NCBI RefSeq assembly: GCF_040537815.1
Contig: NZ_JBEWSZ010000001.1
Coordinates: forward strand, 3,596,001-3,660,000
Direction: 5' to 3'
Origin: Mesorhizobium shangrilense
Lineage (GTDB): Bacteria > Pseudomonadota > Alphaproteobacteria > Rhizobiales > Rhizobiaceae
Length of the DNA stretch: 64,000 bases
In this document: piece after piece, positions 48,394 to 58,081 of the stretch
Numbering within the stretch: the first letter of the stretch is position 1
Layout of the letters: the number at the start of each line of letters is the position of its first letter
Made by a program: the position numbers and the translations under genes
The notes under the pieces: generated by a model
Told to the model about the DNA's origin: nothing
The model's input: the letters and a program-made list of their open reading frames with translations, nothing else
The model's database searches: none

Positions 48394-49466
48394 GCCGGCA
48401 GTCACGCGCACTCGGACTGTCGGTGCTGGTCTTCCTCGCCGCCTGTTCGGCCGAGCCGGAAAAGACGCCGGAGATCATCAGGCCGGTGCTTTCGGTGGTC
48501 GTCCAACCCCGGACCAGCCAGACGCTCGGCTTTGCCGGCGCCATCGAGCCGGAATTCAGCGCCAACCTCGCATTCCGCCTTCTCGGCCGCATCGTCACAC
48601 GCGACGTCAATGTCGGCGATCTCGTCACCAGGGGCACGACGATCGCCACGCTCGACCCGACGGCGCTGGAGCTTGCCGTGCAGGGAGCCAAGGCCGGCCT
48701 GTCGAACGCCCAGGCCGAATTCACCAACGCCGCGGGCAGCGAGGAGCGCCAGCGCGCGCTGCTTGCCGACAAGAACACTTCGCAGGCCACCTACGACGCT
48801 GCTCTGCAGGCGCGGCAAGCGGCGCAAGCCGATGTCGAGCGCGCCAAGGCGGCACTGGCAAGATCGGAAGAGCAGCTTGGCTACGCCCGGCTGTTTTCGG
48901 ATTTCGACGGTGTCGTCACGGCGGTGAGCGCCGAGGTCGGGCAGACCGTGGCCGCCGGCCAGACAGTGTTGACCGTCGCTCGCTCCGACGTGCGCGAGGC
49001 GGTGGTCGATATCCCTGACCGGCTGACGGGCGACCTTTCGGCAGGCACTGGGTTCGAAATCATCCTGCAGTCGGCGCCCTCGATCCGCACACAGGCCAAA
49101 CTACGCGAGATTGCCCCGCAGGCCGACAGCTCGACCAGGACCCGGCGCGTGCGGCTGACACTGCTCGACGCGCCAACGGCATTCCGACTTGGCTCTACTG
49201 TGACGGCAACCCGTGTGACGGCGATCGATCCGATCATCGAGCTGCCGCTGTCGGCTCTGCTCGAGAAAGACGGCGGCCAGCAGGTGTGGATCGTCGACCC
49301 GCAATCCCTTGCCGTGCATCTGCGCGACATCAAGGTCGGCGACCGCAACGCGAATTCCTTCACCGTCGCCTCGGGGCTCGATGCGGGGATGCGCTTGGTC
49401 ACCGCCGGCATCCACAGCCTCACCGATGGCGAGACGGTCAAGATCCTTGAAGGAGCCGCCAAGTGA
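48390..49466 (+). CDS. RND efflux periplasmic adaptor, lipoprotein (second of two)
   Basis: A 358-residue adaptor with an N-terminal lipoprotein signal (FLAAC, lipobox near residue 19). It has the same layout as the upstream gene: AFRLLGRIVTRDVNVGDLVTRGTTIATLD, a helical hairpin (about 85-145), and FDGVVTAVSAEVGQTVAAG. The two adaptors are clearly different in sequence, so this is not a recent tandem copy. Two adaptors with one pump recall TriABC of Pseudomonas aeruginosa, where both are needed. It overlaps the first adaptor and the pump by 4 bp each. Confidence 0.88.
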   Translation: MSRQSRALGLSVLVFLAACSAEPEKTPEIIRPVLSVVVQPRTSQTLGFAGAIEPEFSANLAFRLLGRIVTRDVNVGDLVTRGTTIATLDPTALELAVQGAKAGLSNAQAEFTNAAGSEERQRALLADKNTSQATYDAALQARQAAQADVERAKAALARSEEQLGYARLFSDFDGVVTAVSAEVGQTVAAGQTVLTVARSDVREAVVDIPDRLTGDLSAGTGFEIILQSAPSIRTQAKLREIAPQADSSTRTRRVRLTLLDAPTAFRLGSTVTATRVTAIDPIIELPLSALLEKDGGQQVWIVDPQSLAVHLRDIKVGDRNANSFTVASGLDAGMRLVTAGIHSLTDGETVKILEGAAK

Positions 49467-52400
49467 AGGGCTTCAACCTCTCCGACTGGGCGCTCAGCCA
49501 CCGTTCGCTGGTCTGGTATTTCATGCTGGTCTTCGTCGTGGCCGGCGTCTCGGCCTACCTCAATCTCGGCCGCGAGGAAGACCCTGACTTCACCATCAAG
49601 ACGATGCTGATCCAGGCCAACTGGCCGGGCGCCTCGGTGGACGACACGCTGAGCCAGGTGACCGACCGCATCGAGAAGAAGCTGGAGGAACTGGACAGCC
49701 TCGACTACTCCAAGTCCGTCACCACGGCCGGCCAGACAATCATCTTCGTCAACCTGAAGCCATCCACCAAGGCGCGTGACTTGGTCCCGACATGGGTCCG
49801 TGTCCGCAACATGATCAACGACATCCGCCCGCAGTTTCCGGAGGGCGTGCAGGGTCCGTTCTTCAACGACAATTTCGGCGACGTGTTCGGCAATATCTAC
49901 GCTTTCACCGCCGACGGGCTGACCCTGCGCCAGCTGCGCGACTATGTCGAGGACGCCCGCACCAGGATCCTGGCCGTGCCGAACGCCGGCAAGGTCGACC
50001 TGATCGGCGCGCAGGACGAGGCTATATATCTCGAATTCTCGACCCGCCAGATCGCGGCGCTGGGCCTGAACCAGCAGGCGATCGTGGCGAGCCTGCAAGC
50101 CCAGAACGCGATCGCGCCGTCCGGCGTCATCCAGACCGGACCGGAGCGCATCAGTGTGCGCGTCAGCGGCCAGTTCACCTCAGAAGAGAGCCTGCGCGCC
50201 ATCAATCTGCGCGTCAACGACCGGTTCTTCCGGCTGAGCGACGTGGCGACGATCACCCGCGGCTATGCCGATCCGCCGACAGCGCTGTTCCGCTTCAACG
50301 GCGAGGATGCCATCGGGCTCGCCATCGGCATGAAGCCCAACGCCAACGTGCTCGAATTCGGCAAGGCGCTGCAGGCCGAAATAAACAGGATCGTCGCCGA
50401 CCTGCCGGTCGGTGTAGGGGTCCATCTGGTCGCCGACCAGCCGGTGATCGTCGAGGAAGCCGTTTCGGGCTTCACCCGCGCATTGTTCGAGGCGGTGGCT
50501 ATCGTGCTGGCCGTCTCCTTCATCAGCCTGGGCTTGCGTGCCGGCTTCGTCGTGGCGCTGTCGATCCCGCTGGTGCTGGCCATCACCTTCCTGTTCATGG
50601 ACTATCTCGGCATCTCGCTGCAGCGCATTTCGCTGGGTGCGCTGATCATTGCGCTCGGCCTTCTCGTCGATGACGCCATGATCGCGGTGGAGATGATGGT
50701 GGCGCGGCTGGAGGCCGGCGACACGCTGCGCAAGGCAGCGACCTATGTCTACACGTCGACGGCGTTCCCGATGCTGACGGGAACGCTGGTGACCGTCACC
50801 GGCTTTATTCCCATCGGCCTCAACAGCAGCTCCGCCGGCGAATACACCTACACGCTGTTCGTCGTCATTGCCGTGTCCCTGCTGGTCTCTTGGATCGTGG
50901 CGGTGCTTTTTGCGCCGTTGCTCGGCGTCACCATCCTGCCGGCGACGATGAAGCACAAGCACCAGGACAAACCCGGACGCTTCAGCTCGATGTTCCGTAC
51001 CGTCCTCATCGGATCGGTGCGGCATCATTGGCTCACCGTCATCGCGACGATCCTGCTGTTTGGCGCGTCGATCGTCGGCATGGGCCATGTCCAGCAGCAG
51101 TTCTTCCCGTCGTCGGATCGGCCTGAGCTCATCGTCGACTGGAACCTGCCGCAGAACAGTTCGATCACCGAGACGCGCGACCAGATGGAGCGCTTCGAAA
51201 AGACAGCTCTCGCCGGCAATCCCGACATCGACCACTGGAGTTCCTATATCGGCCAAGGCGCGGTGCGCTTCGTGCTGGCCTATGACGTGCAGCCGGCCAA
51301 TCCCTATTTCGGCCAGACCGTCATCGTCACCAAGAACATCGAGGCCCGCAACCGGGTGCAGGCTGCCATCGAGAAGCTGCTGCGCGAGGATTTCGTCGGC
51401 ACCGATGCCTTCGTCAAGACGCTTGAACTCGGACCACCCGTGGGCCGGCCGGTGCAATATCGCGTCAGTGGCCCCGACGTTCAAACGGTAAGGACGCTGT
51501 CCCAGCAACTGGCCGGCGTTATCTCGGCCAATCCGAAGCTGGGCGCGCCGACCTTCGACTGGAACGAGCCGGCGCGGATGCTGAAGGTGGACGTGCTGCA
51601 GGACAAGGCGCGCCAGCTTGGCATCACATCGTCGGATATCGCCAGCGCGATGAACCTCGTCGTCGGCGGCGTCACCATCACCCAGGTGCGCGACGCCACC
51701 TATTTGATCAACGTCATCGCCCGGTCGAGTGCCGCCGAGCGCGGCTCGATCGAGACGCTGCAGAACATGCAATTGCCGACCGGCAACGGCGAATCGATCC
51801 CGCTCGCCTCCGTTGCGAACTTCCACTACGAAATGGAACAGCCGACCGTGTGGCGGCGCGACCGCGTGCCGACCGTCACCGTGCTCGCCGGAATGGTCGG
51901 CGACGCGCTGCCGGCCACGGTGGACAAGGAACTGAAACCCTCGGTCGACGCCTTCATCGCCAAGCTGCCGGTCGGCTACGCCGTCGCCACCGCCGGAACG
52001 GTTGAGGAAAGCGCCAAAAGCCAAGGGCCGATCGCGGCCGTGGTGCCGTTGATGCTGTTCCTGATGGCGACGATCCTGATGATCCAGTTGCAAAGCTTCC
52101 AGCGCCTGTTCCTGGTCGTGGCCGTGGCGCCGCTCGGGCTGATCGGCGTGGTCGCCGCACTGTTGCCCAGCGGTGCGCCGCTCGGCTTCGTCGCCATCCT
52201 CGGCGTGCTGGCGCTGATCGGCATCCTGATCCGCAACTCGGTCATCCTGATCGTGCAGATCGAGCACCTCGTCGCCGAGGGCAAGGACCGCTGGACGGCC
52301 GTGATCGAGGCCACCGAACACCGCATGCGGCCGATCGCGCTGACGGCCGCCGCCGCCAGCCTGGCGCTGATCCCGATCGCGCGCGAAGTGTTCTGGGCGC

Positions 52401-52564
52401 CTATGGCCTTCGCCATGATGGGCGGCATCATTGCCGGCACGGCGATCACGCTCTTGTTCCTGCCGGCGCTTTATGTGGCTTGGTTCCGGATCAAGGAGCC
52501 GAAGGAGAGGCAGGATAGCGAAGGCGCGCAAGGGGAATCTGTGCCCGAAGGTGGGGCAGCCTGA
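49463..52564 (+). CDS. RND-family efflux pump permease
   Basis: A 1033-residue inner-membrane proton-driven exporter of the AcrB/HAE1-like superfamily. It has 12 expected transmembrane helices and two large periplasmic loops; recognisable stretches are LGREEDPDFTIKTM near the start, the TM4 segment GALIIALGLLVDDAMIAVEMM with its acidic proton-relay residues (about 400), and the second-half SVILIVQIEHLVAEGKDRW. The start is GTG at 49463, overlapping the second adaptor stop, with GAAGGAGCC upstream. Substrates are unknown. No outer-membrane factor or TetR-type regulator adjoins. Confidence 0.92.
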   Translation: MKGFNLSDWALSHRSLVWYFMLVFVVAGVSAYLNLGREEDPDFTIKTMLIQANWPGASVDDTLSQVTDRIEKKLEELDSLDYSKSVTTAGQTIIFVNLKPSTKARDLVPTWVRVRNMINDIRPQFPEGVQGPFFNDNFGDVFGNIYAFTADGLTLRQLRDYVEDARTRILAVPNAGKVDLIGAQDEAIYLEFSTRQIAALGLNQQAIVASLQAQNAIAPSGVIQTGPERISVRVSGQFTSEESLRAINLRVNDRFFRLSDVATITRGYADPPTALFRFNGEDAIGLAIGMKPNANVLEFGKALQAEINRIVADLPVGVGVHLVADQPVIVEEAVSGFTRALFEAVAIVLAVSFISLGLRAGFVVALSIPLVLAITFLFMDYLGISLQRISLGALIIALGLLVDDAMIAVEMMVARLEAGDTLRKAATYVYTSTAFPMLTGTLVTVTGFIPIGLNSSSAGEYTYTLFVVIAVSLLVSWIVAVLFAPLLGVTILPATMKHKHQDKPGRFSSMFRTVLIGSVRHHWLTVIATILLFGASIVGMGHVQQQFFPSSDRPELIVDWNLPQNSSITETRDQMERFEKTALAGNPDIDHWSSYIGQGAVRFVLAYDVQPANPYFGQTVIVTKNIEARNRVQAAIEKLLREDFVGTDAFVKTLELGPPVGRPVQYRVSGPDVQTVRTLSQQLAGVISANPKLGAPTFDWNEPARMLKVDVLQDKARQLGITSSDIASAMNLVVGGVTITQVRDATYLINVIARSSAAERGSIETLQNMQLPTGNGESIPLASVANFHYEMEQPTVWRRDRVPTVTVLAGMVGDALPATVDKELKPSVDAFIAKLPVGYAVATAGTVEESAKSQGPIAAVVPLMLFLMATILMIQLQSFQRLFLVVAVAPLGLIGVVAALLPSGAPLGFVAILGVLALIGILIRNSVILIVQIEHLVAEGKDRWTAVIEATEHRMRPIALTAAAASLALIPIAREVFWAPMAFAMMGGIIAGTAITLLFLPALYVAWFRIKEPKERQDSEGAQGESVPEGGAA

Positions 52565-52594
52565 GCTGCGAAACACGATCGCCGAGTTCCCGAA

Positions 52595-53341
52595 CTACGC
52601 CCGCACAAACCCGTCGCTGGCCCTTAAGAGGTTGCGCGTGTAATCCTTGGTCACGCGACGCTCGACAAGATCGTCCGCCGTCAGATTCTCGACCGCCTCG
52701 CCATTCTGCATCACCATCAGCCGTTCGCACATATGGGTGATGATGGCGAGGTCGTGGCTGACCATCAGGAAGGTCAGCTTGCGCCGGCGACGGATTTCCT
52801 CGAGCAGGTTGAGCACCTCCGCCTGCACGGACGCGTCGAGCGCCGAGGTCGGCTCGTCGAGCAGCAGGATCGACGGTTCCAGGATCAGGGCGCGCGCGAT
52901 CGCCACGCGCTGGCGCTGGCCGCCCGACAATTGGTGCGAATAGCGGAAGCGGAAGCCATTGCCCAAGCCAACCTCGTCCAGCGCCCGCTGGATGCGCTTT
53001 TCGCCGTCGGCAAAACCATGGATGGCGAGCGGTTCCTGCAGCAGGCGGTCGACCGTCTGGCGCGGATGGAGCGAACCGTACGGGTCCTGGAAGACCATCT
53101 GCACTTCGCGGTAAAAGGCCTTGTCGCGCCGTGCGCCAAGGCGTTTGCCGCTGACGGTGATGCTGCCCGAGGCGACCGGCGCGAGACCGGCAATGGCCCG
53201 CAGCAGCGTCGACTTGCCGGATCCGGACTCGCCGACGAGTCCAAAGGATTCTCCCGACTGCACCTCGAGGCTGACGCCTTTCAGCGCGCGAAACCGGTCG
53301 AAGAGCACTTCCAGCCCGTCCACGACAAGAGCCGCGCTCAT
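52595..53341 (-). CDS. Peptide-type ABC transporter ATPase (DppF/OppF-like)
   Basis: A 248-residue ABC ATPase with Walker A GESGSGKSTLL (about 40), Q-loop VFQDPYGSLHPRQTV, signature LSGGQRQRVAIARAL (about 145) and Walker B ILLLDEPTSALD. The QDPYGSLHPR stretch is characteristic of the DppF/OppF subfamily. ATG 53341 overlaps the upstream ATPase stop by 4 bp. It lacks the long C-terminal iron-sulphur-like extension found in some OppF. It is the last gene of the dpp-like operon. Confidence 0.92.
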   Translation of the reverse strand: MSAALVVDGLEVLFDRFRALKGVSLEVQSGESFGLVGESGSGKSTLLRAIAGLAPVASGSITVSGKRLGARRDKAFYREVQMVFQDPYGSLHPRQTVDRLLQEPLAIHGFADGEKRIQRALDEVGLGNGFRFRYSHQLSGGQRQRVAIARALILEPSILLLDEPTSALDASVQAEVLNLLEEIRRRRKLTFLMVSHDLAIITHMCERLMVMQNGEAVENLTADDLVERRVTKDYTRNLLRASDGFVRA

Positions 53342-54171
53342 GCCGCCCACTCCGGCTTGCGGTCGAGCACCGGCAGCGGGTGACGGTCGTCGTCGATCCT
53401 GGGCATGCAGTTGAGCAGACCGCGCGTATAGGGATGCTGCGCGCGGCCAAGCTCCGACGCCTTGAGCTGCTCGACCACCTTGCCGGCATACATGACGATG
53501 ACCCGGTCGCAGAAGGACGAGACCAGACGCAGATCATGCGAGATGAAGATCAGCCCCATGCCGCGCTCGCTGACCAGCTTGTCGAGGATGCCGAGCACGT
53601 CGAGCTGCACGGTGACGTCGAGCGCCGAGGTCGGCTCGTCGGCGATCATCATCTCCGGTCCGGCGATCAACATCATGGCGATCATGGCGCGCTGACCCAT
53701 GCCGCCGGAGACCTCGTGCGGGTGCAGGTCGAAGACACGGCCGGGGTCGCGGATCTGCACGGCTTCCAGCATGGCCAGCGCCCTGTCGCGCGCCTCGGCC
53801 TTGCCGACCTTCTCATGCGTACGCAGCGTCTCGACGATCTGGCGGCCAATGCTCATCACCGGATCGAGTGAATATTTCGGATCCTGCAGGATCATGGCGA
53901 TGCGTTTTCCACGCAGCGCCCGCCGTTCGCGCGGCGATGCCGCCAACAGGTCGATGCCGTCGAAGGCGAGCTTGTTGGCCGATATCCTGGCCTGCGGCGG
54001 CGTCAGGCCCATGATGGCGCGGCCGGTCTGCGACTTGCCGGAACCGGATTCGCCGACGATGCCGAGCCGCTCGCGGCCGAGCGAGAAGGAGACGCCACGC
54101 ACCGCCTCGATCAGGCCGGTGCGGGTGGGAAATGTGACGCGCAGATCGTCGACGTCGAGAAGCGTGCTCAT
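53338..54171 (-). CDS. Peptide-type ABC transporter ATPase (DppD/OppD-like)
   Basis: A 277-residue ABC ATPase: Walker A GESGSGKSQTGRAI (about 40), Q-loop LQDPKYSLDPVMSIG, signature VSGGMGQRAMIAMML and Walker B MMIADEPTSALD. Note GGMGQR rather than the usual GGQRQR, as often seen in DppD. The tail HPYTRGLLNCMPRIDD is the oligopeptide_HPY signature. I chose ATG 54171, 10 bp after the permease stop; a GTG at 54195 is an alternative overlapping that gene. Confidence 0.9.
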   Translation of the reverse strand: MSTLLDVDDLRVTFPTRTGLIEAVRGVSFSLGRERLGIVGESGSGKSQTGRAIMGLTPPQARISANKLAFDGIDLLAASPRERRALRGKRIAMILQDPKYSLDPVMSIGRQIVETLRTHEKVGKAEARDRALAMLEAVQIRDPGRVFDLHPHEVSGGMGQRAMIAMMLIAGPEMMIADEPTSALDVTVQLDVLGILDKLVSERGMGLIFISHDLRLVSSFCDRVIVMYAGKVVEQLKASELGRAQHPYTRGLLNCMPRIDDDRHPLPVLDRKPEWAA

Positions 54172-54181
54172 TGGTCGCCGC

Positions 54182-55102
54182 TCATTGGTCACCACTCCGG
54201 GGATCGAGCGCGTCGCGAAGACCGTCGCCGAGCAGGTTGAAGCCGAGGCTGACGATGAGGATGGCGAAACCGGGCGCGCCGGCCACCCACCACTGGTCGA
54301 GCACGAAGCGGCGGCCCGATGCGATCATCGTGCCCCATTCGGGCAGCGGCGGTTGGGCGCCGAGGCCAAGGAAGCCCAAGCCGGCCGCAGTCAGGATGAT
54401 GCCGGCCATGTCGAGCGTCACCCTGACGATGAGCGAGGAAATGCAGAGCGGCATGATGTGGCGCAGCACGATGCGGAAGGGCGAGGCGCCCATCAATTGC
54501 ACAGCCTTGATGTAATCGGAATTGCGCACCGTCAGCGTCTCGGCGCGCGCGATACGGGCGTAAGGCGGCCATGAGGTGATGGCGATGGCGAGCACCGCGT
54601 TCTCGATGCCCGGGCCGAGGGCCGCGACGAAGGCCAGCGCGAGGATCAGCTTGGGGAAGGCGAGGAAGATGTCGGTGATGCGCATCAGGACGGCATCGGT
54701 CCAGCCGCCGGCATAGCCGGCAACGGTGCCGACCAGCAAGCCGATCGGCGCCGCTATGATGGCGACCAGGATGACCACGTAGAGTGTCCATCGTGAGCCG
54801 TAGAGAATGCGCGAAAGGATATCGCGGCCAAGGTCGTCAGTGCCGAACCAGTGTTCGGCACTGGGCGCCAGCAACCGCGAATTCTTGAGATCGCCGAATG
54901 TCGGCGAATAGGGCGCCAGCACGCCGGCAAGGGCGGCGATGACCAGCAAGGCAATGATGATGAGCAGGCCGAGAAATGCCAGCCTGTTGGCGGAAAAGCG
55001 CCGCCACGCGACATAGGCGCGGCCGAGCCGTGCCTGCATACGCGACGCCGGCCGCTCGCTGAGCAGCCACTCGCGACGGCTCTGGATGGCCTGTGTACTC
55101 AT
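54182..55102 (-). CDS. Peptide-type ABC transporter permease (DppC-like)
   Basis: A 306-residue inner-membrane protein with an N-terminal OppC-type leader helix (NRLAFLGLLIIIALLVIAAL) and five further helices. The FGTDDLGRDILSRILYGSR motif is diagnostic of DppC/OppC, and the EAA loop (AVQLMGASPFRIVLRHIMP) that contacts the ATPase is present. Its ATG overlaps the DppB stop by 4 bp. Confidence 0.92.
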   Translation of the reverse strand: MSTQAIQSRREWLLSERPASRMQARLGRAYVAWRRFSANRLAFLGLLIIIALLVIAALAGVLAPYSPTFGDLKNSRLLAPSAEHWFGTDDLGRDILSRILYGSRWTLYVVILVAIIAAPIGLLVGTVAGYAGGWTDAVLMRITDIFLAFPKLILALAFVAALGPGIENAVLAIAITSWPPYARIARAETLTVRNSDYIKAVQLMGASPFRIVLRHIMPLCISSLIVRVTLDMAGIILTAAGLGFLGLGAQPPLPEWGTMIASGRRFVLDQWWVAGAPGFAILIVSLGFNLLGDGLRDALDPRSGDQ

Positions 55103-56160
55103 CCTGTCTTCGTCCTCGGATCGAGCACGCGGTAGAGCAGATCGGACAGGAGATTGATGCCGATGAACACCGAACCGATGACGATGGTGCCGCCGAGCAC
55201 CGCGTTCATGTCGGCATTCTGCAACGAGTTGGTGATGTAGAGGCCGATGCCCGGCCAGGAGAACACGGTCTCGGTCAGCACCGAGCCTTCAAGCAGCCCG
55301 GCATAGGACAGCGCAATCACGGTTACCATCGGCACCGCGGCGTTGCGCAGCGCGTGGCCCCAGATGATGCGGGTTTCGGACAGGCCCTTGGCGCGCGCGG
55401 CGACGATGTATTCCTGCGCCAGTTCGTTGAGCATGAACGAGCGCGTCATGCGGCTGATATAGGCGAGCGAGAAATAGCCGAGCAGCGAGGCCGGCAGGAT
55501 GATGTGCCGGAAGGCGTCGTAGAAGACGTCCCACTGCCCCTGCATCGCGGAGTCGAGAAGATAGAAGCCGGTGATCGGCGTGAAGGTGTATTCGTAAACG
55601 ACGTCGAGCCTTGCCGGGAAGGCCACCCATTGCAGCTTGGCATAGAACAGGACGAGCCCGAGCAGGCCGAGCCAGAAGATCGGAACGGAATAGCCGATCA
55701 GGCCAATGATGCGCACGATCTGGTCGATGAGGCTGCCGCGCTTCACCGCCGCCAACACGCCAAGCGGCACGCCGAACAGCGCACCGATCAGCGTTCCAAG
55801 CGTCGCCAATTCCGTCGTTGCCGGCAGGGCGCGGCGAATGTCGGTCATGACCGGGTTGGTGGTCAGCACCGATGTACCGAAATCCCCATTCAGGGCATTT
55901 TTCACATAGATGTAGAACTGCTCGACCAGCGGCAGGTCGAGGCCCATTTCGCGACGTGTGCGCTCGACGACACTGACAGGGGCGCGATCGCCGAGCACCG
56001 CCAGCACCGGATCGATCGGAATGACCCGGCCGATGAAGAATGTCACCGCGAGAAGACCAAGATAGGTCGTTACCGCGATGACCAGGAAGCGGCCGGTCGC
56101 CGACGCAATGGCGACGGCGCGGGCGCTGCGGCGCCCGCCTTCGTTTTCAATCGCGCTCAT
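55099..56160 (-). CDS. Peptide-type ABC transporter permease (DppB-like)
   Basis: A 353-residue inner-membrane protein with the DppB/OppB layout. Motifs include DPVLAVLGDRAP, the MGLDLPLVEQF-FGTS pair, the EAA loop (YIVAARAKGLSETRIIWGHALRNA) and FSWPGIGLYITNSL. An extra insert of about 40 residues (VAFPARLDVVYEYTFTPITG region) lies before the EAA loop, as in some peptide permeases. It starts 18 bp after the binding-protein gene. Confidence 0.92.
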   Translation of the reverse strand: MSAIENEGGRRSARAVAIASATGRFLVIAVTTYLGLLAVTFFIGRVIPIDPVLAVLGDRAPVSVVERTRREMGLDLPLVEQFYIYVKNALNGDFGTSVLTTNPVMTDIRRALPATTELATLGTLIGALFGVPLGVLAAVKRGSLIDQIVRIIGLIGYSVPIFWLGLLGLVLFYAKLQWVAFPARLDVVYEYTFTPITGFYLLDSAMQGQWDVFYDAFRHIILPASLLGYFSLAYISRMTRSFMLNELAQEYIVAARAKGLSETRIIWGHALRNAAVPMVTVIALSYAGLLEGSVLTETVFSWPGIGLYITNSLQNADMNAVLGGTIVIGSVFIGINLLSDLLYRVLDPRTKTG

Positions 56161-56178
56161 GTGGCGCGTCCGCTGGCG

Positions 56179-57822
56179 TTACTCTTTCGAGACCGGGCCG
56201 ACAAAATTGCTGTCGAAGCTCGGGCCAAGCGCGAAGCCCTTGAGGTTCTTGCGCAACCCGGCGACTTCCAGTTGCTGATGGATGATGACAAAGGGGCTGG
56301 TGTCGAGGACCTTCTGCTGCAGATCCTTGTACATGTCCGCGCGCTTGCCCGAATCCTTCTCCAGCAGAGCCGCTTCCGTTTCCTTGGTCAGGTCCGGAAT
56401 GTCCCAAGCATTGCGCCAGGCGAGCGTGTGGGACTTGCCGGCATCCGAATTGTCCGGGTTCGAGGCAAAGGTCTGGGCGTTGGAGTTCGGGTCGAAATAG
56501 TCCTGGCCCCAATTGCCGATATAGATGTCGTGGTTGCGGGCGCGGTACTTGGTCAGCGTCTGCTTGCCGTCGCCTGGAATGATCTCCAGCTTGATGCCGG
56601 CCTGGCCCAGCGTCTGCTGGATCGATTCCGCCATGCCGGTGGTCGGCTGGCCGGTGCGCACATCCATGGTTACGCTGAAGCCGTCCGGCAGACCGGCCTT
56701 GGCCAGCAGTTCCTTGGCCTTGGCGACGTCGAGCTTGAAGGGATTGTCGTCCATGGCGCCGAGGTCGCCCTTGGGCAGGAAGGACTGGTGGATTTCGCCG
56801 ATGCCCTTGAGGATGGTTGTGCTCAAGGCGTCATAGTCGACCAGATACTTGAAAGCCTGGCGAACCTCGGGCTTGGCGAGATTAGGGTTCTTTTGGTTGA
56901 GGCTGATATAGTAGACCGTGCCTTTCGGCGCGCTGGTGGTCGTCAGCTTGTCGTTCTTGGCGATGGCGTCGAGATCATTCGGCTCAAGGTTGCGGGCGAC
57001 GTCGATGTCGCCGGCTTCGAGCGCCAGGCGCTGTGCCGAGCTTTCCTTCATGTTGCGGTAGATGACGCGGGCAAGCTTGGCTTTGTCGCCGTGATAATTG
57101 TCGTTGCGTTCCATGACGACAGCTTCGTTGGCGCGCCATTCACGCAGCTTGTAGGCGCCGGAACCGGCATAGCCGGTCTTCAGCCAGGCGTTGCCGAAGT
57201 CGTTGTCATATTTGTAGTCGGCGGTCGGCGCTGCCTTGACGACGTGCTCCTTGACCAGCTTGCTGTCGACGACCGAGGCGACCGTGGCCGACAGGCAGTT
57301 CAAGACGAAGCTCGGCGCATAGGCCTTGTCGACGGTGAACTGGAAGGTGGCGTCGTCGACGGCCTTGGCCTTGGCGGCAACGTTGTCGCCGCTGATGCCG
57401 AACTGTTCGATGATGAAGGCCGGGCTCTTGTCCAGCTTGACGACCCGCTCGAACGAATAGGCGACATCGGCCGCCGTGATCGGATTGCCCGAGGCGAACT
57501 TCAGGCCGGGCTTGAGCTTGAATGTATAGGTCAGCCCGTCGTCGGAGACGCTCCAGCTGTCGGCGAGATCGGCCTTGACCTTGGATGTGTCGCTGAGGTC
57601 GAGCCGGACAAGCAGGTCATAGGTGTTGCCGGTGACCTCGGCGGTCGACAGCTCGAAGGCCTCGCCCGGATCCATGGAGATGATGTCGTCGATGGCAAAG
57701 CCCTCGACCAGCGTGTCGGCGGGCGTGACGGCGAAGGCAGGTGCAACGCCGATGAGCAGCGCGGACATCGCCGCGCCCGCAAGCAAGGTACGAGAGCGTA
57801 GTGCAAACTTTTCCATCATCAT
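56179..57822 (-). CDS. Peptide-type ABC transporter periplasmic binding protein (DppA-like)
   Basis: A 547-residue family 5 extracellular solute-binding protein with a signal peptide (about 1-33, ending APAFA). SBP_bac_5 features include LADSWSVSDDGLTYTFKLKPGLKFASG (about 90-117), DVAYSFERVVKLDKSP and the C-terminal YIGNWGQDYFDPNSNAQTF. Ligands could be peptides, but this family also binds opines, nickel and sugars, so substrate is open. Three in-frame ATGs (57816-57822) begin the gene; the first has GGGAA at a fair distance. It heads the five-gene operon and is expected to be the most expressed gene. Confidence 0.92.
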   Translation of the reverse strand: MMMEKFALRSRTLLAGAAMSALLIGVAPAFAVTPADTLVEGFAIDDIISMDPGEAFELSTAEVTGNTYDLLVRLDLSDTSKVKADLADSWSVSDDGLTYTFKLKPGLKFASGNPITAADVAYSFERVVKLDKSPAFIIEQFGISGDNVAAKAKAVDDATFQFTVDKAYAPSFVLNCLSATVASVVDSKLVKEHVVKAAPTADYKYDNDFGNAWLKTGYAGSGAYKLREWRANEAVVMERNDNYHGDKAKLARVIYRNMKESSAQRLALEAGDIDVARNLEPNDLDAIAKNDKLTTTSAPKGTVYYISLNQKNPNLAKPEVRQAFKYLVDYDALSTTILKGIGEIHQSFLPKGDLGAMDDNPFKLDVAKAKELLAKAGLPDGFSVTMDVRTGQPTTGMAESIQQTLGQAGIKLEIIPGDGKQTLTKYRARNHDIYIGNWGQDYFDPNSNAQTFASNPDNSDAGKSHTLAWRNAWDIPDLTKETEAALLEKDSGKRADMYKDLQQKVLDTSPFVIIHQQLEVAGLRKNLKGFALGPSFDSNFVGPVSKE

Positions 57823-58081
57823 GGTGATTGTTCCCTTTTTGTTGGTTATTGACCTGAGTTCCCGGCTCAGGGCTGCACAATTCTTTTCGGGGCCTGACGA
57901 CGGCCCTCTGACCTTCAACGTCGCGTTTTTTGTCCAGCTGGTCAACACCATAGCCGGCAGCTTTCAAGCCGGCAACGAGCATTTGCAAGACAGCGCATTG
58001 GAGCCGAAGGGGCGGCAGTGAGTCGATGCATAAGCAAGCTAATCGGCGCGGCCAATCGGGAAAAATCTGCTAATATCGGAG

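Noticed and set aside
50180..52576. A 798-codon minus-strand open frame opposite the RND pump
   Set aside because: His/Asp/Arg-rich shadow of the verified pump gene.
55093..57801. A 902-codon plus-strand open frame opposite the dpp-like permease and binding protein
   Set aside because: The minus strand carries a full, motif-verified transporter; the plus frame is low-complexity and family-less.
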